Assembly (NCBI GenBank): GCA_948567375.1
Contig: OX419758.1
Span: forward strand, 28,153,001 to 28,217,000
DNA length: 64,000 nt
Direction of reading: 5' to 3'
From: Lunularia cruciata
Taxonomy: Eukaryota > Streptophyta > Marchantiopsida > Lunulariales > Lunulariaceae
The notes beneath the pieces were generated by a model that made no database searches, was not told the origin of the DNA, and was given only the letters and a program-made list of their open reading frames with translations. The position numbers and the translations under genes were made by a program. Below are positions 49,601 to 60,975 of this stretch, in pieces. The first letter of the stretch is position 1; each line of letters begins with the position of its first letter.

Positions 49601-50375
49601 TCAAGCCGGATTGCCTCCCGACCCTCCTCACAATTACTTACTACTACTTGTGCAATGAAACTTGGAAAACTCAAGTTCTAGTTTTAGGCCAAAAAAGTGA
49701 TCCAAAGTTTACTCAACACTTTGATCCTTGATACTAGATCTAACTTCCAAATAGTAAGATTTCTCATTGTGAGTGAGGGACTCTTCAAACCTCCCCTCAT
49801 TGGCATCATGCAATCTCTCACTTGTGGAAGCTAAAAAATAATTCTTCCATCTTTGGGACACAAAATTCTAACTCCTTCAAGATTCTTGAACGTCAAACTC
49901 TTGGCTGGCTTCATTACAAGCACTATTGTGGGTCTACTGCTCTGTGGCTTAGGATACTTGTGTGATATTTCAAAAGTCCCTTGTTGATGTCTCAATTTTA
50001 TAGTTCTTTGTTGTGTGGTCATTCTTCAATCATTCCTCACTTGATAATCACCCATTATGCATGCATTCCTCCTGTAACTATCAATTTTATCTTGCTCACA
50101 CCTTAGCCGTTTTCTTGATTGTATGTTCTTGTCGGGCAAACCCAAAGAAAAGTTGTTATGTTGTCTTTGCATTGGGTTCATCACCCCAAGGCAAAGTCTT
50201 CTTACTTTGGGTTTCTCTAATGACAAGTCCGATTTGAGTTCTTCATTTCTTGACACAAAGTCAATTACTTTAGGTTTGACCTAAATATACAATACGTCTT
50301 CTTTTGTTGCCATTTGGGTTCAATCCCACTTTGATTGTACACTTCTTCAAAATATAACAAAACCAAAAAATAAGA
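46658..50375 (-). mobile_element. Coiled-coil-protein element, minus-strand copy
   Basis: This 3.7-kb unit interrupts a TGTAATAC-family LTR. Its outer end (reverse complement of TGACAATCC...AAGTATCACTTTTG) matches the end of the plus-strand copy at 55.4-55.5 kb. Protein blocks in order on the minus strand: Ala-Val-Phe-Phe-His-Gln-Met-Phe-Ala near 49350; an acidic Leu-Gln-Ser-Glu-Glu-Leu-Ser-Asn block at 48711-48968; long Glu/Lys/Leu coiled coils; and at 47592-47933 His-Glu-Leu-Lys-Leu-Leu-Met-Gln-Glu-Met-Arg-Lys. The frame is broken by many stops. No RT, integrase or DDE transposase motif is seen. The exact right end is uncertain. Confidence 0.6.
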
Positions 50376-50717
50376 CCAAAGAGAATCTTTAGGAAATCTT
50401 CCTATAGGAATCTCAAAATTACATGGGTGAGGTACCATTCAAAAGATCTTGACAAGATAAATGAGGGGGAGGGAAGGCCAACCTTTTCTCTCCCAAGGGA
50501 GTATACTTACATTTTTAGGGTCTAATCCATCCATTTAGGCCTCCAAAATTAACTCTAAAGTTTTTAGGCTATTTTTGACTCCTACCTTATTAATAGAAGT
50601 ACTCTTTTGGTCATATCTCTATCTGATCTACTTAGTCCATCATATATAACATTCTTCTAGATATTACTAAGCCAATTTTCACTTCTAGATAATATGTCTA
50701 GCTATTTGTATTACAAT
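50376..50717 (-). repeat. LTR of the TGTAATAC family, right part
   Basis: It continues the LTR interrupted at 46657 (GAGAATCTTTAGG, TAGGAATCTCAAAATTACATGGG, GGGGAGGGAAGGCCA, GGCTATTTTTGACTCCTAC) and ends TTTGTATTACA at 50717. Confidence 0.7.
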
Positions 50718-50734
50718 AAGAGAGAGAAAGATGC

Positions 50735-50851
50735 AAATGAAAAGATATCATGCGTATATACATTGCTACACAACATACATTAATGTCCACATCACACACT
50801 ATAGAAGCACAACTCACACATAAGTCATACATGGACTCTCAAGTGCCACAA
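50735..50851. repeat. Direct repeat of the sequence at 55842-55958
   Basis: The block containing CACACTATAGAAGCACAACT, then CACACATAAGTCATACATGG and ACTCTCAAGTGCCACAA, is repeated almost exactly at 55905-55958, with weaker similarity to its left. One copy lies on each side of the nested LTR stack. Confidence 0.75.
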
Positions 50852-51004
50852 TAATAAGTTTGTTCACACAACTTGAATCACATTCAATCATATTAGTACT
50901 TGATCTGTTTCTCAATAATCTGCCAACAATTGGGCATTGATTACAATCAAGTCATACCCACTTTAGCAAAGAGAATCTAGGTGATGCTCATTGGCTTTTT
51001 GTCT
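50852..51004 (-). repeat. 1.3-kb LTR family, outer fragment (left of nested insertion)
   Basis: It aligns with 6840-6960 of the methyltransferase-element LTR (landmarks GCCAACAA-TGGGCA, TGATTACAATCAA, AGAGAATC-AGGTGA). It is interrupted at 51004 by a second LTR and resumes at 55563. Confidence 0.6.
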
Positions 51005-51647
51005 TGTGAGCCAGCTTGTCTCTCACTTAGGATGAACCTTTGATGGCTATTATGGTAGCGCATCATGGACTAAGAAGGCAAGGAACCCCAACTCCATCAT
51101 ACTCCTCCAAGGCTAACACTCCAAGACTCAAGATATTTCTCACTAGAGAACTCAATGAGAGAGTGATAGTTACAAATGAAAGGATGATGAGTAACTCCTC
51201 ACCCCTTGTTTATATACTTGTGAAATAATTACACACTAAAGTTATTATTTACCACAGTAACTCAAGTTACTAGGCTAAAAGTCAAGTAAAGTCAAAAAGT
51301 ATAAAGAAATATCCATCCGCATGGGCATATTCCACAAAGCATGTGATCTTATCTTGACCCAACCATTAAGTCAATGATTCCTTCTCATGGGCTATCCTTG
51401 GACTATAGAAGAATCCAAAACAAAAAAGTTTGTGGGCCTAAGAGTTCTCAACTCTTTCTTCAAAGCCAAACACCTAGGAATAATACCAAGTCAACACACT
51501 AGAATCCAAAATAGTAGTGCTCATCTTTTCCACTGCCTCTAAAGTAAGGTCCCTACTATTTTAGCTATGACTAACTTTAGCTAATCATGACTAATACAGA
51601 ACCATCCTTTATCTCTACATAAATAATATCTCTCAAGTATCTGTAAT
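51005..51647. repeat. LTR with TGTGAGCC start, left part
   Basis: It matches the complete LTR at 62624-63311 along its length up to ATCTGTAAT, where the coiled-coil element is inserted. The start lies after GTCT, and its other end (55562) lies before GTCC, consistent with a short target-site duplication. With no internal region of its own, it is a solo LTR. Confidence 0.75.
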
Positions 51648-51820
51648 TGTGGTACCCACATTTTTTGTTTTTGATTGTTTTATTAGCATTTTAAAGCAGA
51701 AGTAGAGGGTTAGAACCTAAAGAGAGCTAACTTGGGAAGAAATAAGAAGAAACGGGGAGGTGAAGTAAAACCCAAAGTCAACCTTGGGTCAAGACGTGAA
51801 GTAAGAACCCAAAGATGAAG

Positions 51821-51942
<122 letters not shown>

Positions 51943-52260
51943 TGTTTTGAGCGGCACGAGCGGATCCAAAGAACCTATAACAAACGTCTTTGGAGTTGGC
52001 GCAATCAAGAAAGTACACGGAAGAAAGTAATGACCTCGGGATCAAGAACTTCTTGATCGTGACAGGCAACAACTTCACCAAATTGGAAATTTGAGAGGAA
52101 GAGCAACTAGAGAGTGACTGATTGGCGCAGGACTATAAAATTACAAGTTGCGCAAGGAGGAGGAGCAATGTCCAGTCGCTACCCAGTGCCTATTCAGAGT
52201 CGACCCAAAGTGATGAAAATTGCAAATCTGCAGGAAGAAGAGTGAGTTAGGATTTTAGGG

Positions 52261-54718
52261 ATGATCTTCCACAAGAAAAAAGTGAGGAAGCACACAATGA
52301 CTCCAAAAGTGAGCAAGCAGAGTGCGGTGAGAGGGCTTGCAATTTGTAGATTAGAAGTAATAGCGCGGATCAAAGTCTTGACGAGACTTTGTATCACGTT
52401 CCTGGACTGGAACTGGAACTTCAGTTTTCCAGGTTTCATGGTAGAAATTGCAGCAAGCAATTGTAAAGATGGGCCAAAACATGAGGGGAAGAGAGGGAAT
52501 CCCGCTCAATGGACGGAGGCGGATTGGAGAGTAGTGTTGGGAAGGGAAGCCAAAGAGGTAGGAGGTACCACCTTCTATCAAAAGTGTGATGCTTCAGAAG
52601 AGACTGCCAAAGTAAGGAAGTCGTTCAGTCGACCCCGCACTAAGAATGGGTCTAAGGTGGCTAGTTATAGAGACCCTGAGCGGAGAGGAATAGTAAGCAT
52701 GATGATGGCCATGTTCAAACCAGAGTGAACCACCTATGTTACTATGCAACAGGCGGTGTTCTTTCACCAAATGTTTGCGGGAGAGGCAGTAGATTGGGCA
52801 AAATGTCTACATCAGAGAGTGGGGCAGATGATTTCAGGATGGAGAATGGATATGCCACCACATTACTTTGTGCCATTCACAATGCACTTTTATTTTGGGT
52901 TGAACTTGCTGACTTCGGAAGAATGAAGTCGAATGCGGTCGCACTTTCATCCAGATTCATGCAAGGAGGCCGATGAAGATGAGCAATACTCTATGGAGAG
53001 AGTGCAAGAGGGGGATGCATACTACAAAGAGAGTGGGAGAGAGAAGATCATAGCAATTGACCTTCCAAGGGCGTGAAAGAAGGCCAAACCTAAGAGTCAT
53101 GTTGCAACAATACAACCCCAAAAAGTTCCAAAGCTTAACCCAATGGCGGTGGTAGTGAAGACGAAGGAAGTCATGCAGGAAGAAGAAGAAGAATCGGAAG
53201 GAGAAACCAAATCAAAGGAAGGAGTGTTGGGCAAACAAGAGGAGTTCACACTACAAAGTGAAGAATTGAGTAATGATAGTGAAGGCAAAGCGGAGGTTCA
53301 GCAAATGCAACAGCCAATGAAAGAGGCTGGAAAGCTGAGTCCCAAAGTTTCCATGCTGGAATGAGGCGGTGTGAAGAAGAAGGGAGAGGAAGGCGTGGTA
53401 CAACCCTGAACTGCCAAGAGTAAGAATGCTCTAAGTGTATCTGCAGTGGGGCCTAGTAACATTACTCAGAAAGAGGGAGAAAGTTTCAAAGAAGAAACTT
53501 TGAAGGTGCAAAGATCTCGACTTCGGAGCAAGGTACAAAATGTAGAGGAGTTAGAACCCAAAGTCCAAGCCAAGGATGCAAGATGCGAAGGAGTGGACTA
53601 TTTGTCCAAGGTTGTATGTCCGCTGTTGACAATGTTGTAGCAGAAGAAGATGGAGATGATAAGCGCCAAACTCAAAGTACTAGATGAATTAGTAGTGGTA
53701 AAGACCTGGAGTGCCAAAACCTCGTTGCTACAAAGTAAGCTGACAAGAGTGGAGATGGAGGTCGAAGAACTTTGGGTTGAGGAGGTTCTTCGGAGTAAGC
53801 ATTTTGAGGTGACAAGGGAAGAGTTAGGAAAAATTTGTGAGGAAGTGAAGGAGATGACTGCAATGACTACAAGATTGGAAGGAGAACTTGCAAAGGTGCG
53901 CATCGAGTTGATACACTCCAAAGCAATTGCTGCGGTGATGGAGCAAAGAGTTGGAGAGCCTCAAGAAGAGAGCAGTGGAGAAAGATCAGGCCTGGCAACA
54001 AGAGTTGACCGAGCGTAGTCGAGAAGAAGATCGGTTGAGAGGGTTGATGAAAGTAGCAGAGGAACAACTCTCTGTGCATCAAAGGGAGAAAGAAGCATTA
54101 AAAGCTGAATTTGAAGATGAGCTCCAGATGTATCGTAGTGAATTGGAAGAAGAGAGAAAGAAGGAGAAGCTAACGGTTGTGGAAGAAACTAGTGAAGTAG
54201 AATGCGTCATCAATGAAATTAAAGCCATGTTGAGTACGGAAGTTGAATGTAAACTCAAAGAGGCGAGGTTGCATGAGCTGAAGTTACTAATGCAGGAGAC
54301 GCGCAAGAGGAGGGCAAAGGATACAAAATTAAATAATCTCTTAATTTGTCTATGAGATCGTGTAGATAGGAAGATGTTAGAGGTGGAGGACAATGTGTGT
54401 CTCAGACTAGATCTTATTAGGGCGGAGTTAGCTAAACTTTGTAATGAGGTAGAAGAAGTATGAAAACCCGAAGTTGTAGAAGTAGGAGTGCATGTGTCTT
54501 TAGATTTGACATTTGACACTTTAGAAAAGAGTGGGTCGGAAGACAAAGCGGTAGAAAGGTTACCCATGACCTCAATTGTAGATCAGAGTGAAGAAGTTGT
54601 AAAATTGATAGAAGAGTTAGGAGTTATGAAACCCGAGGATAGAGTAGTAGTGAGTGAAGTTATTTTGGGTTTGGGTTTGAAAGCCAATGACGAGGTTGAC
54701 ATCGGGTCGGATTAGTAA
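52261..54718 (+). pseudogene. Long coiled-coil protein ORF of the element (broken)
   Basis: Successive plus-strand frames make one decayed reading. 52261-52728 has a basic N-terminal domain with Phe-Leu-Asp-Trp-Asn-Trp-Asn and Trp-Thr-Glu-Ala-Asp-Trp. The conserved block Gln-Ala-Val-Phe-Phe-His-Gln-Met-Phe-Ala-Gly-Glu-Ala follows at about 52745, then an acidic Glu-rich region at 53143-53364, and heptad-type coiled coils at 53650-54355 (Glu/Lys/Leu-rich, ending His-Glu-Leu-Lys-Leu-Leu-Met-Gln-Glu-Thr-Arg-Lys). The acidic C-terminus reaches 54715. The same blocks occur in the minus-strand copy. I do not recognise a family. A gag-like structural role is possible but unproven. Confidence 0.5.
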
Positions 54719-55508
54719 CAATTTTGAGATTTGAAGAGGCAAATATGAAGAGAGCATTGTCATTTTGGATCTGCATGTTAGAAGAGTTGTTGTAGAACGG
54801 TATAGTTGTTAGAACTATTGTTTGCTTCACTATTTAAGAGTGGCATTTGCAATCATATGTTGTTCAGTGCTCATAATTTCTGAGAATAGATAAAGCAAAG
54901 TGCTGTGAAGCAGTGCTTGTTGCTTGAGCTTGATTTTGAGAATCAACTTTGTGTTTGTGTTTGTGAGTGTGTGGAGAATTTTGAAGTGCAAGTCAGTGTG
55001 CTTGTTGGATGTTGGATTCTGCAGCCTTGATCTTCATTCTATGTGTTTGATCCTCAGTGAAGTGCAATCTAAGCAATGCTTTGACAAATCTGAGAGGAAT
55101 TGTAGTGTTGGTAGTATTTTGCATTTATGAGTGCAATGCAAAGTTGATATGAAGTAATTTTGATCAAGGAAGTTGTGCCTTCAGTGGAGGGGTAGAACAC
55201 AATTCGAAGGCGAAGTCTTTTTGCAGTCAAGTGCTGTTTTTGGGAGAGCCTGAATCATCACAATCAAGATTGTTTGGAAAGAATTGAAGGTGTTGTGATT
55301 AAGGAGTGTTAATCTATGACAAGACTGTGAATCAGCGCTTGTTACTCTCTTCTGGGTGTGGTTTCTACCTGAGAGATTAAAGAAGAACTCAAGAAGAACT
55401 ACATTGTTACTATTTGCTTTGTATTTGGACATTTCTGACTCGTATCTCTGCAAGAATGAACTTTACTTACCTGATTACCGCAAAAGTGATATTTGCCGGG
55501 TTGTCACA

Positions 55509-55562
55509 GTAATACCAAGCTAAATATCACAATACCACACACATGCACAAATGGGTGTTACA
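55509..55562. repeat. LTR with TGTGAGCC start, right part
   Basis: It continues the LTR broken at 51647 (ACCAAGCTAAATATCAC, ACCACACACATGCACAAATG) and ends GGGTGTTACA. Confidence 0.75.
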
Positions 55563-55846
55563 GTCCACCATAGACAAGAACTCAAAGGCTCAATATCAAA
55601 GAAGTGAGCTCTCTAAAGCTGCACATTGAAAGTATACCCCATGGTCTTCAACTTTAATGGTCTTGCTAATGGCACATTTGACGGTGCGCATAGTGCAATT
55701 GACAATAGGCCCTACCATCTAGTTAGTACCCTAAACACAACATCTAATTGTCAACAAGTAATTTGTGAGTAACTACCAAAATACTCCTTACTACCGACAC
55801 TACTACTCTAGGTCCAAGCAATCTAGGTGCGATGCTACAAATGACA
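55563..55846 (-). repeat. 1.3-kb LTR family, inner fragment (3' LTR of the integrase-PHD half element)
   Basis: It aligns with 6960-7259 (landmarks AAGAAGTGAGCTCTCT, AGCTGCAC, AAAGTATACC-CATGG, CAATCTAG-TGCGA). It ends TACAAATGACA, the same terminus as the methyltransferase-element LTR. On the minus strand it follows the integrase-PHD region, as a 3' LTR should. Confidence 0.65.
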
Positions 55847-55958
55847 TGATAATTATTGTGCATATATACATCACTACACAACATAAATCATTGTCAACAT
55901 CACACACTATAGAAGCACAACTCACACATAAGTCATACATGGACTCTCAAGTGCCACA
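55842..55958. repeat. Direct repeat of 50735-50851
   Basis: This is the second copy of the block noted at 50735-50851. It lies between the 3' LTR end and the PHD-finger coding sequence. Confidence 0.75.
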
Positions 55959-55979
55959 ATTGCCTCCTAGCTGGCGATT

Positions 55980-57879
55980 AGATCCCCCTAACTCCAAGTA
56001 GTCATCTACTCCAAGTATACTCTATGGTGGGCAAAAGATCAAGAGGCCAGGTGCTATCAAGCCCCATCATTAGTTGCTTGTCTGCAATCTATACCATATA
56101 AAGGATGAATTAGCTAAGGTCAAGTACATCTAGGACATAACCACTATCTCTCAAGAACCACCATGAGGAGAGAAGTCATACATGCCATATGCCATCCTCT
56201 TGAATAACTATCACACACTAACATAGTAGTAGCTCCACCTAAAGAGCCACATAACATACACCGCAAGCCTACACGTATAAGTGCCAAGCTTGGGTCCATA
56301 ATACCATCAATGTTTGGGAGGTGGCATGGCACACAATTGCACACATAATCCTTCCAAACAATACCATCATGCCCTTCCAACACAAGGACTCCAGATGGCA
56401 AAACCTCATGCACTCTCAAGACAGTGTAGCTTGTAGAAACATCAAGTGTTGTCAGTGTTGTTTGCTATAGATATACATAGTCATCTAGATGAAATTGATA
56501 GATTGAGGGTCTATAACCTCATCCTAAAATGGTAGCATAGCATAAGGTATCCCTATGTTGAGCAATCACCAAGTTCTCAAAGGTTATTGACATCACTCTT
56601 CAAAAGATCTTTGCCCATTAAGAGCATGCGCTCATCTATATATCTAGATCATCCAAGTCTAAAACTACACTAACATCTCAACAAATGGTTATAGGTAAAT
56701 TTGGATCTCGTCCATAGAATAGAAAGTAAGGAAAAAATGATGCTAAGGAGGCTTGCCAACTAAACTAATAGCCCATGGCCAACCAAGAGATCCCAATCTC
56801 CTAAGTAGTCTCTTTACAAACCATACTGTCACAATCCTCTCTTCACCGTTTGAACCACTCTCTTTGCTAAGCCATCTGCCTTGAGGTGTTCTTGAGAGGT
56901 AGTATGATGATCAATCAAAGCCTTTTCACACAAGACTTGAAACTCCCCCAAGAACTTTATACTCTAATTAATCAAAACCTCAATTGGTGCACAAAAATGT
57001 TTGAGAACCTAATCTAGGAACAAGTAAGGTGTCCCTTCATTGGACTTGATAGGAAGTACCACCAACTCAATCCACTTGGAGAAGTGCTCCATCACAACCA
57101 CAATGTACCAATGATGTCTCACAATCAATGGTAAAGGTCTAGTGAAGTCCAAACTTTGATGATAACTCAACCCTATGATAGGTAATGGGTGTAACTATGG
57201 CATAGAGGCATTAAATGATGCTCTAACTTGGTCACAAGGCACACATCTAGGAACAAATTTTTGTACATTAGTTTGCATACCGCACCACCAATAATAACTT
57301 TGGAGTAAGCTATATGTACACTTTACTCCAAAATGCCTTAGCTCCTCATGAGCATGAGGGACTAATTGTGGTCTCTAAGATAGAAAATATACTACTTGCA
57401 CTCTAGTATCCTCCCATACTTAAATAAAGTGTCAACCCTTCAATCTAAACCATTTGGCTTGTTGAAGAACACAATCTCTCTCCTTGGTTCAATTGTTCCA
57501 CCCACAACACCAATGCAAAGATAGTCCATCATTGAGACATCATCATGAATGTCTTGTTGAATTGTACCACTATCTCCACTCTCTGGATCTGTGACCTCAA
57601 TAATTCCTCCTATATGCACTGAGAGAGATACCACCAAAGCCTTAGAAAATATATAGAGAAGGGTAGAGGCATGCCAACCTAGCACCATCTCCTCATCTAT
57701 CTTATCATGCCAATGTGCTCCAATATGAGCCTTCTAGCTAAGACATGGGTTTCTACTTAATCCATCTACACCATGGTTCACCACTCCAAGTCTGTGAATA
57801 ATCATGAAATCATACTCTTGTAAAATCAGAGCCCATCATGCAAGCTTCCTTGAAAGCTTGTTGGACTCCATCAACTATT
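55980..57879 (-). pseudogene. Gypsy integrase with C-terminal PHD-type zinc finger (degenerate)
   Basis: The minus strand reads the integrase core: Leu-Asp-Phe-Thr (first Asp) near 57150, Trp-Tyr-Ile-Val-Val-Val-Met-Glu-His-Phe-Ser-Lys-Trp, then Leu-Ile-Asn-stop-Ser-Ile-Lys-Phe-Leu-Gly-Glu-Phe near 56960, where the second catalytic Asp has become Asn. His-Leu-Lys-Ala-Asp-Gly-Leu-Ala-Lys-Arg follows, with Glu to Lys, and then Tyr-Gly-Arg-Asp-Pro. The integrase C-terminus is Val-His-Glu-Val-Leu-Pro-Ser-Gly-Val-Leu (56419 leftward). A PHD-like finger follows: Cys-Met-Leu-Cys, Val-Cys-Asp-Ser-Tyr (Cys4 now Tyr), Gly-Trp-His-Met-Ala-Cys and Trp-Leu-Cys-Pro-Arg-Cys. PHD fingers usually read histone H3 tails, so it may have guided integration. 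Confidence 0.7.
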
Positions 57880-58076
57880 TTAGTGGCTGATGATTAGTGA
57901 TGAGAGTGACTGTTTACCAAATAGGTAACATTGGAAATGTGCTATTGTCCAAATTGTTACCAAGCACTCTCCCTCATATGAACTATACTTTGCCTCCATT
58001 GAATTGTTGGAGAGACTAGCATAAGCTACCACAAACTCCTTCCCCTCATCAACATGTTGGGTGAGCATTGCTCTAT
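57880..58076 (-). pseudogene. RNase H remnant of the integrase-PHD element
   Basis: The minus strand reads Gly-Lys-Glu-Phe-Val-Val-Ala-Tyr-Ala-Ser-Leu-Ser-Asn-Asn, then Glu-Ala-Lys-Tyr-Ser-Ser-Tyr-Glu-Gly-Glu-Cys-Leu and His-Phe-Gln-Cys-Tyr-Leu-Phe-Gly, the standard gypsy RNase H order. It is cut at its upstream side by an LTR fragment at 58077. Confidence 0.7.
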
Positions 58077-58383
58077 GAGCCGGCTTGTCTCTCACTCAAC
58101 ATAAACATCTGATGGCTATTATTGTCTCTCACTCAACATAAACCTCTGATGGCTATTATGGTAGCACACCATGGACTAAGAAGGCAAAGAACCCCAAATC
58201 CATTATACGCCTCCAAGGCTAACACTCCAAGACTCAAGACATTGCTCACTAGAGAACTCAATGAGAGAGAGATAGTTGCAAATGAAAGGATGATGAGTAC
58301 CTCATCACCCCTAGTTTATATACTTTTGAAATAGTTACACACCAAAGTCACTATTTACCATAGTAACTCAAGTAACAAGGCTA
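58077..58383. repeat. Truncated LTR (TGTGAGCC family) with a 37-bp internal duplication
   Basis: It matches the left 300 bp of the LTR at 62624-63311 but lacks the terminal bases at one end and the right half at the other. The first 37 bp (TGTCTCTCACTCAACATAAA onward) are duplicated in tandem. It joins an RT fragment to an RNase H fragment that need not be from the same element. Confidence 0.75.
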
Positions 58384-58990
58384 ACCTTGAAAGTAAAGGC
58401 ATGACCTTGAAAGAGTAAGTTCCCCAAGGTGTGATGAATATGGTGAGTTGTTTATGCTTTGGTGCAGTCTTGATTTGGTTATATCCACTATAACCATCTC
58501 TAAAACTATACCTCTCATGACCTACAACCTCTTCCAAGATTTTATCAATGAATGACAATGGGTAGTAGTCCTTCTTGGTAACAGCATTGAGCTTCTTGCA
58601 ATCCACAGATACCCAAAGCTTACCATTCTTGTTCTTCACAATGACTATTAGAGATACCCATTTTGAATTCTCCACCTCAAAGATAAATCCGGCCTCCTTG
58701 AGCTTATCAATCTCCTCCTTCACAACCAAAGATATTGGTGGGCTAATGTGACGTTACTTTTGGCATTTTGGTCTTGCATGTGACTCCACCTCTATCTTGT
58801 GCTCCTCCAAAGTGACTTCCTTCAAATCCTTGTAACTAAAAGCAAACACATGGATGAACTTGTGGAAAATCTCCTCAAATCTTACCTTCTCCTCCTTGGT
58901 AACATTTGGGCCATACTTGAGGGTAGATAACCTCCAATCTATCTCCTCAAGTGTCAATGGTGATTTATCTAAGTCCTTCAAAACCTTTGC
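58384..58990 (-). pseudogene. Gypsy reverse transcriptase, N-terminal half
   Basis: The minus strand reads Glu-Glu-Ile-Asp-Lys-Leu-Lys-Glu-Ala-Gly-Phe-Ile, Trp-Val-Ser-Leu-Ile-Val-Ile-Val-Lys-Asn-Lys-Asn-Gly, Asp-Cys-Lys-Lys-Leu-Asn, Asp-Tyr-Tyr-Pro-Leu, Asp-Gly-Tyr-Ser-Gly-Tyr-Asn-Gln-Ile and Phe-Lys-Val-Met-Pro, the conserved RT order, then breaks. The catalytic Tyr-x-Asp-Asp box would come after the break and is missing. Confidence 0.8.
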
Positions 58991-59249
58991 TTAGGTGCAA
59001 AATCCATAACACACAAGGGGTACACATCTGAATTAGATTCAGATTCATCTTCCTCTTTGGAAGTCTACTCTTCCATGCTTGTGTCCACACCTGAAGCTCC
59101 TTCTTCTGAATCTGATCCCAATAATTAGAAGATGGTGTATTTGAATATGAAGTGTTGGTGGTGTTAGTCACAAGAACTGTGACTCTATGGTTTGATAGCC
59201 CAATCCTCAAGTACCCTTTGTGCCATCTATCAGTTGTGGGTGTTTCTTT

Positions 59250-60014
59250 CTACCACGGCCTCCCAAGAAGTAAGTCATAGCTTGAATCCTTCAAGACTTG
59301 GAGAGTCTTGAGATTTTGAACTCCCATAACTGACACTACCACCTTATCTATCACCCTTATTGGTCTAACTTGTTGCTTGTTTGCCATGCTCACCACAAAT
59401 GTTGAAGGTCTTGAGGGTATCATACCCAACTTCTTCATCAACCTTTCTAACATGACATTTATTGCTGATCTTCCATCAACCAATGCATCCTTGATGTTGT
59501 GACCATTCACTCTCACATCAATCTTAGAAGCATATTCACAAGCCTCCCATGGTGTTGTCTTGGCATCCACCACCCCAATTGATACTAGAGCTTTTGCCTC
59601 CTTCTTCCTTTTGCTCTTTGTAGAACTCAAGCCACCTCTAAGCTCCTTTCTCAAAGTAGGATTCAAAGCAATCAGTTGGCCCATTGTGATGTTAGCCTTG
59701 TGACTACTAACATCCTCCAAGACATTGTAGTTCCATTGTTGCTTTGATATCAAGAAGTCCTCCATCCCCAACTTCTTTCTTGGAGTCTTTATTGTTGATG
59801 GTATTGAAGTGCTCCTAGTAGGCATAGGAGTATCTTGGCTAGGAGTAAATCCTTGAGAAGAGTACACATCCTCTGCAAAATGAGCTCTCTTCTTCTCTTG
59901 TGCTAAAAGATCCAAATGAAGACCTTTGGATTTTGAGCACTCCCCCTTCTCATACTTGCTCTCAATCACATATATGGATGCTAACCCCTTGCCTTTTTTT
60001 GGATTAGGAGCCAC
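59250..60014 (-). CDS. Gypsy polyprotein segment with aspartic protease (Athila/Tat-like)
   Basis: This is an uninterrupted 254-codon frame. Its N-terminal half is a Lys/Ser/Thr-rich linker. The C-terminal half holds Ala-Leu-Val-Asp-Gly-Arg-Ser-Ala-Ile-Asn-Val-Met, where the usual motif is Val-Asp-Gly-Gly-Ser, so the second Gly is replaced by Arg. It ends Tyr-Asp-Leu-Leu-Leu-Gly-Arg-Pro-Trp, the second conserved protease block. It lies in line between gag (right) and RT (left) of the minus-strand element, but neighbouring frames are broken, so it is a fragment rather than a working gene. Confidence 0.65.
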   Translation of the reverse strand: MAPNPKKGKGLASIYVIESKYEKGECSKSKGLHLDLLAQEKKRAHFAEDVYSSQGFTPSQDTPMPTRSTSIPSTIKTPRKKLGMEDFLISKQQWNYNVLEDVSSHKANITMGQLIALNPTLRKELRGGLSSTKSKRKKEAKALVSIGVVDAKTTPWEACEYASKIDVRVNGHNIKDALVDGRSAINVMLERLMKKLGMIPSRPSTFVVSMANKQQVRPIRVIDKVVVSVMGVQNLKTLQVLKDSSYDLLLGRPW

Positions 60015-60975
60015 TTGGGTTTCACTTCCTCCCTCTTTCCCTCTATTGGCTCCTTCATAACCCCTTCCTCCATGGTGAATGGAATTTGGGCAATTCCTTT
60101 GGATATGGCCTCTTCCTCCACAACCAAAATAATTTCTATCATTGAAATTTTTAGCTGGTTTGCCTCCTCTATATGGTTAGTTTCCATAACTCCTAGGCCC
60201 TCTCCCTACATTCTGATCCACCTCTCTCTTCTCCCATAGTTGCACTACATTGACTTGAGATTTGCATGTTGTTTAGTGATGGTTTGAAGTGGATCCTTTG
60301 GTAGGGATGCAAGAATTGAAGCAATACTACTTGTGGTGCAACCCTTGTCACCAAAGTATCAAAAGTTCCACCATACTTGTAACCTTGAGGAGGATGCACA
60401 ACCTCCTTCACCACCAAATCACTCTCATCCCCTTCCAAACTCTCCTCCTTACGAATTGCAATATTGATAGCTTCAACCTTGGAAGAAGGTTTCTCATATC
60501 TCACCTTACTTCTAATTTGTAGTCTCAACTCTCCCACAAAATTCTTGGTGAGCATGGCCCCTATGCCAATCATAGTAGTCTTCACATCATCCCCACCCTT
60601 CCTCAACACTATGTAAAATCTGGACTCTAATTTTTCCACTCTTTCCACATAGACTCTCACTTTCTCTCCATCTCCTTGCTTGAGAAATGTAACCTCACTC
60701 ATCAATCTCTCATAACTCTCATCTGGAAGAAAATTCTCAATGAGTGCTGATGTCAAACTCTCCCAAGACTCTTCTTGCCCATCTCTCCTCTCTCTTTCTT
60801 TTGGTATTATGACTCATACCATGCAAGTGCTGCATCATCAAAGAAATCTGGTAATAATGAGGCCCACTCATTCTTCCTCCTCTCATTGTTTCCTATGCAA
60901 ACTCTCTTGAAGTCTCTCAAAAAGGCCTCCACATCTTCTCCATCCTTGCCATAGAAAACCGGAATTTTAGCCATC
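60015..60975 (-). pseudogene. Gypsy gag with CCHC knuckle
   Basis: From the right: Met-Ala-Lys-Ile-Pro-Val-Phe-Tyr-Gly-Lys-Asp-Gly-Glu-Asp (start near 60973), Phe-Leu-Arg-Asp-Phe-Lys-Arg-Val-Cys-Ile-Gly, Trp-Ala-Ser-Leu-Leu-Pro-Asp-Phe and Leu-Ala-Trp-Tyr-Glu-Ser are the usual gypsy gag blocks. A stop separates them from an open 187-codon stretch (60193-60756) with Lys-Gln-Gly-Asp-Gly-Glu-Lys-Val. A knuckle near 60115 reads Tyr-Phe-Gly-Cys-Gly-Gly-Arg-Gly-His-Ile-Gln-Arg-Asn-Cys, with the first Cys replaced by Tyr. Confidence 0.7.
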
